DNA from: Streptomyces lilacinus
GTDB taxonomy: Bacteria; Actinomycetota; Actinomycetes; Streptomycetales; Streptomycetaceae
Length of the DNA stretch: 6,001 nucleotides
NCBI GenBank assembly: GCA_000715685.1
Contig: KL569408.1
Span: forward strand, 3,906-9,906
Reading direction: 5' to 3'
A program made the translations under genes and the position numbers. Shown one piece after another: positions 5,962-6,001 of the stretch. Under the pieces are notes generated by a model, which worked only from the letters and a program-made list of their open reading frames with translations, did no database searches and was not told the origin of the DNA. Position 1 is the first letter of the stretch, and each line of letters begins with the position of its first letter.

Positions 5962-6001
5962 GGGAGGGGGGAGGCCCCGGTCCCGCCCTTTCACCGTTTC
6001 C

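Overview
The window is very GC-rich, with codon third positions almost always G or C in the real genes, and its ValRS closely resembles Streptomyces ValRS. It therefore looks like a Streptomyces (or close actinomycete) chromosome. I see no tRNA, rRNA, CRISPR array or natural insertion sequence.

Layout: (1) Bases 1-1954 on the + strand are the 3' three-quarters of valS (valyl-tRNA synthetase), running in from the left edge. (2) Two strong stem-loops (1963-1980 and 1992-2027) follow its stop and look like a bidirectional terminator. (3) Everything to the right is on the - strand and reads towards valS: wecB (5803 to 4676, UDP-GlcNAc 2-epimerase), a processive membrane family-2 glycosyltransferase (4607 to 3250), and a polytopic GT-C-like membrane protein (about 3131 or 3215 down to 1905). 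The last overlaps the end of valS by 50 bp, tail to tail. (4) Bases 5804-6001 are the leader of wecB, with two GGGNCC-type palindromes and a G-rich run.

The three - strand genes form a plausible small cell-surface polysaccharide module. WecB would supply UDP-ManNAc, the GT2 would polymerise or transfer a sugar at the membrane, and the GT-C-like protein could add sugars from a lipid carrier outside the membrane. The polymer and the sugar order are inference.

The most important caution is at 3634-3666. This is a perfect inverted repeat of the Tn5/Nextera mosaic end, sitting inside the GT2 gene and breaking its frame. It is almost certainly an untrimmed library adapter that joined two assembly pieces, with 3n+1 genomic bases lost. 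The GT2 gene is probably intact in the organism but is split here, and linkage between the left and right parts of the window rests on this join.
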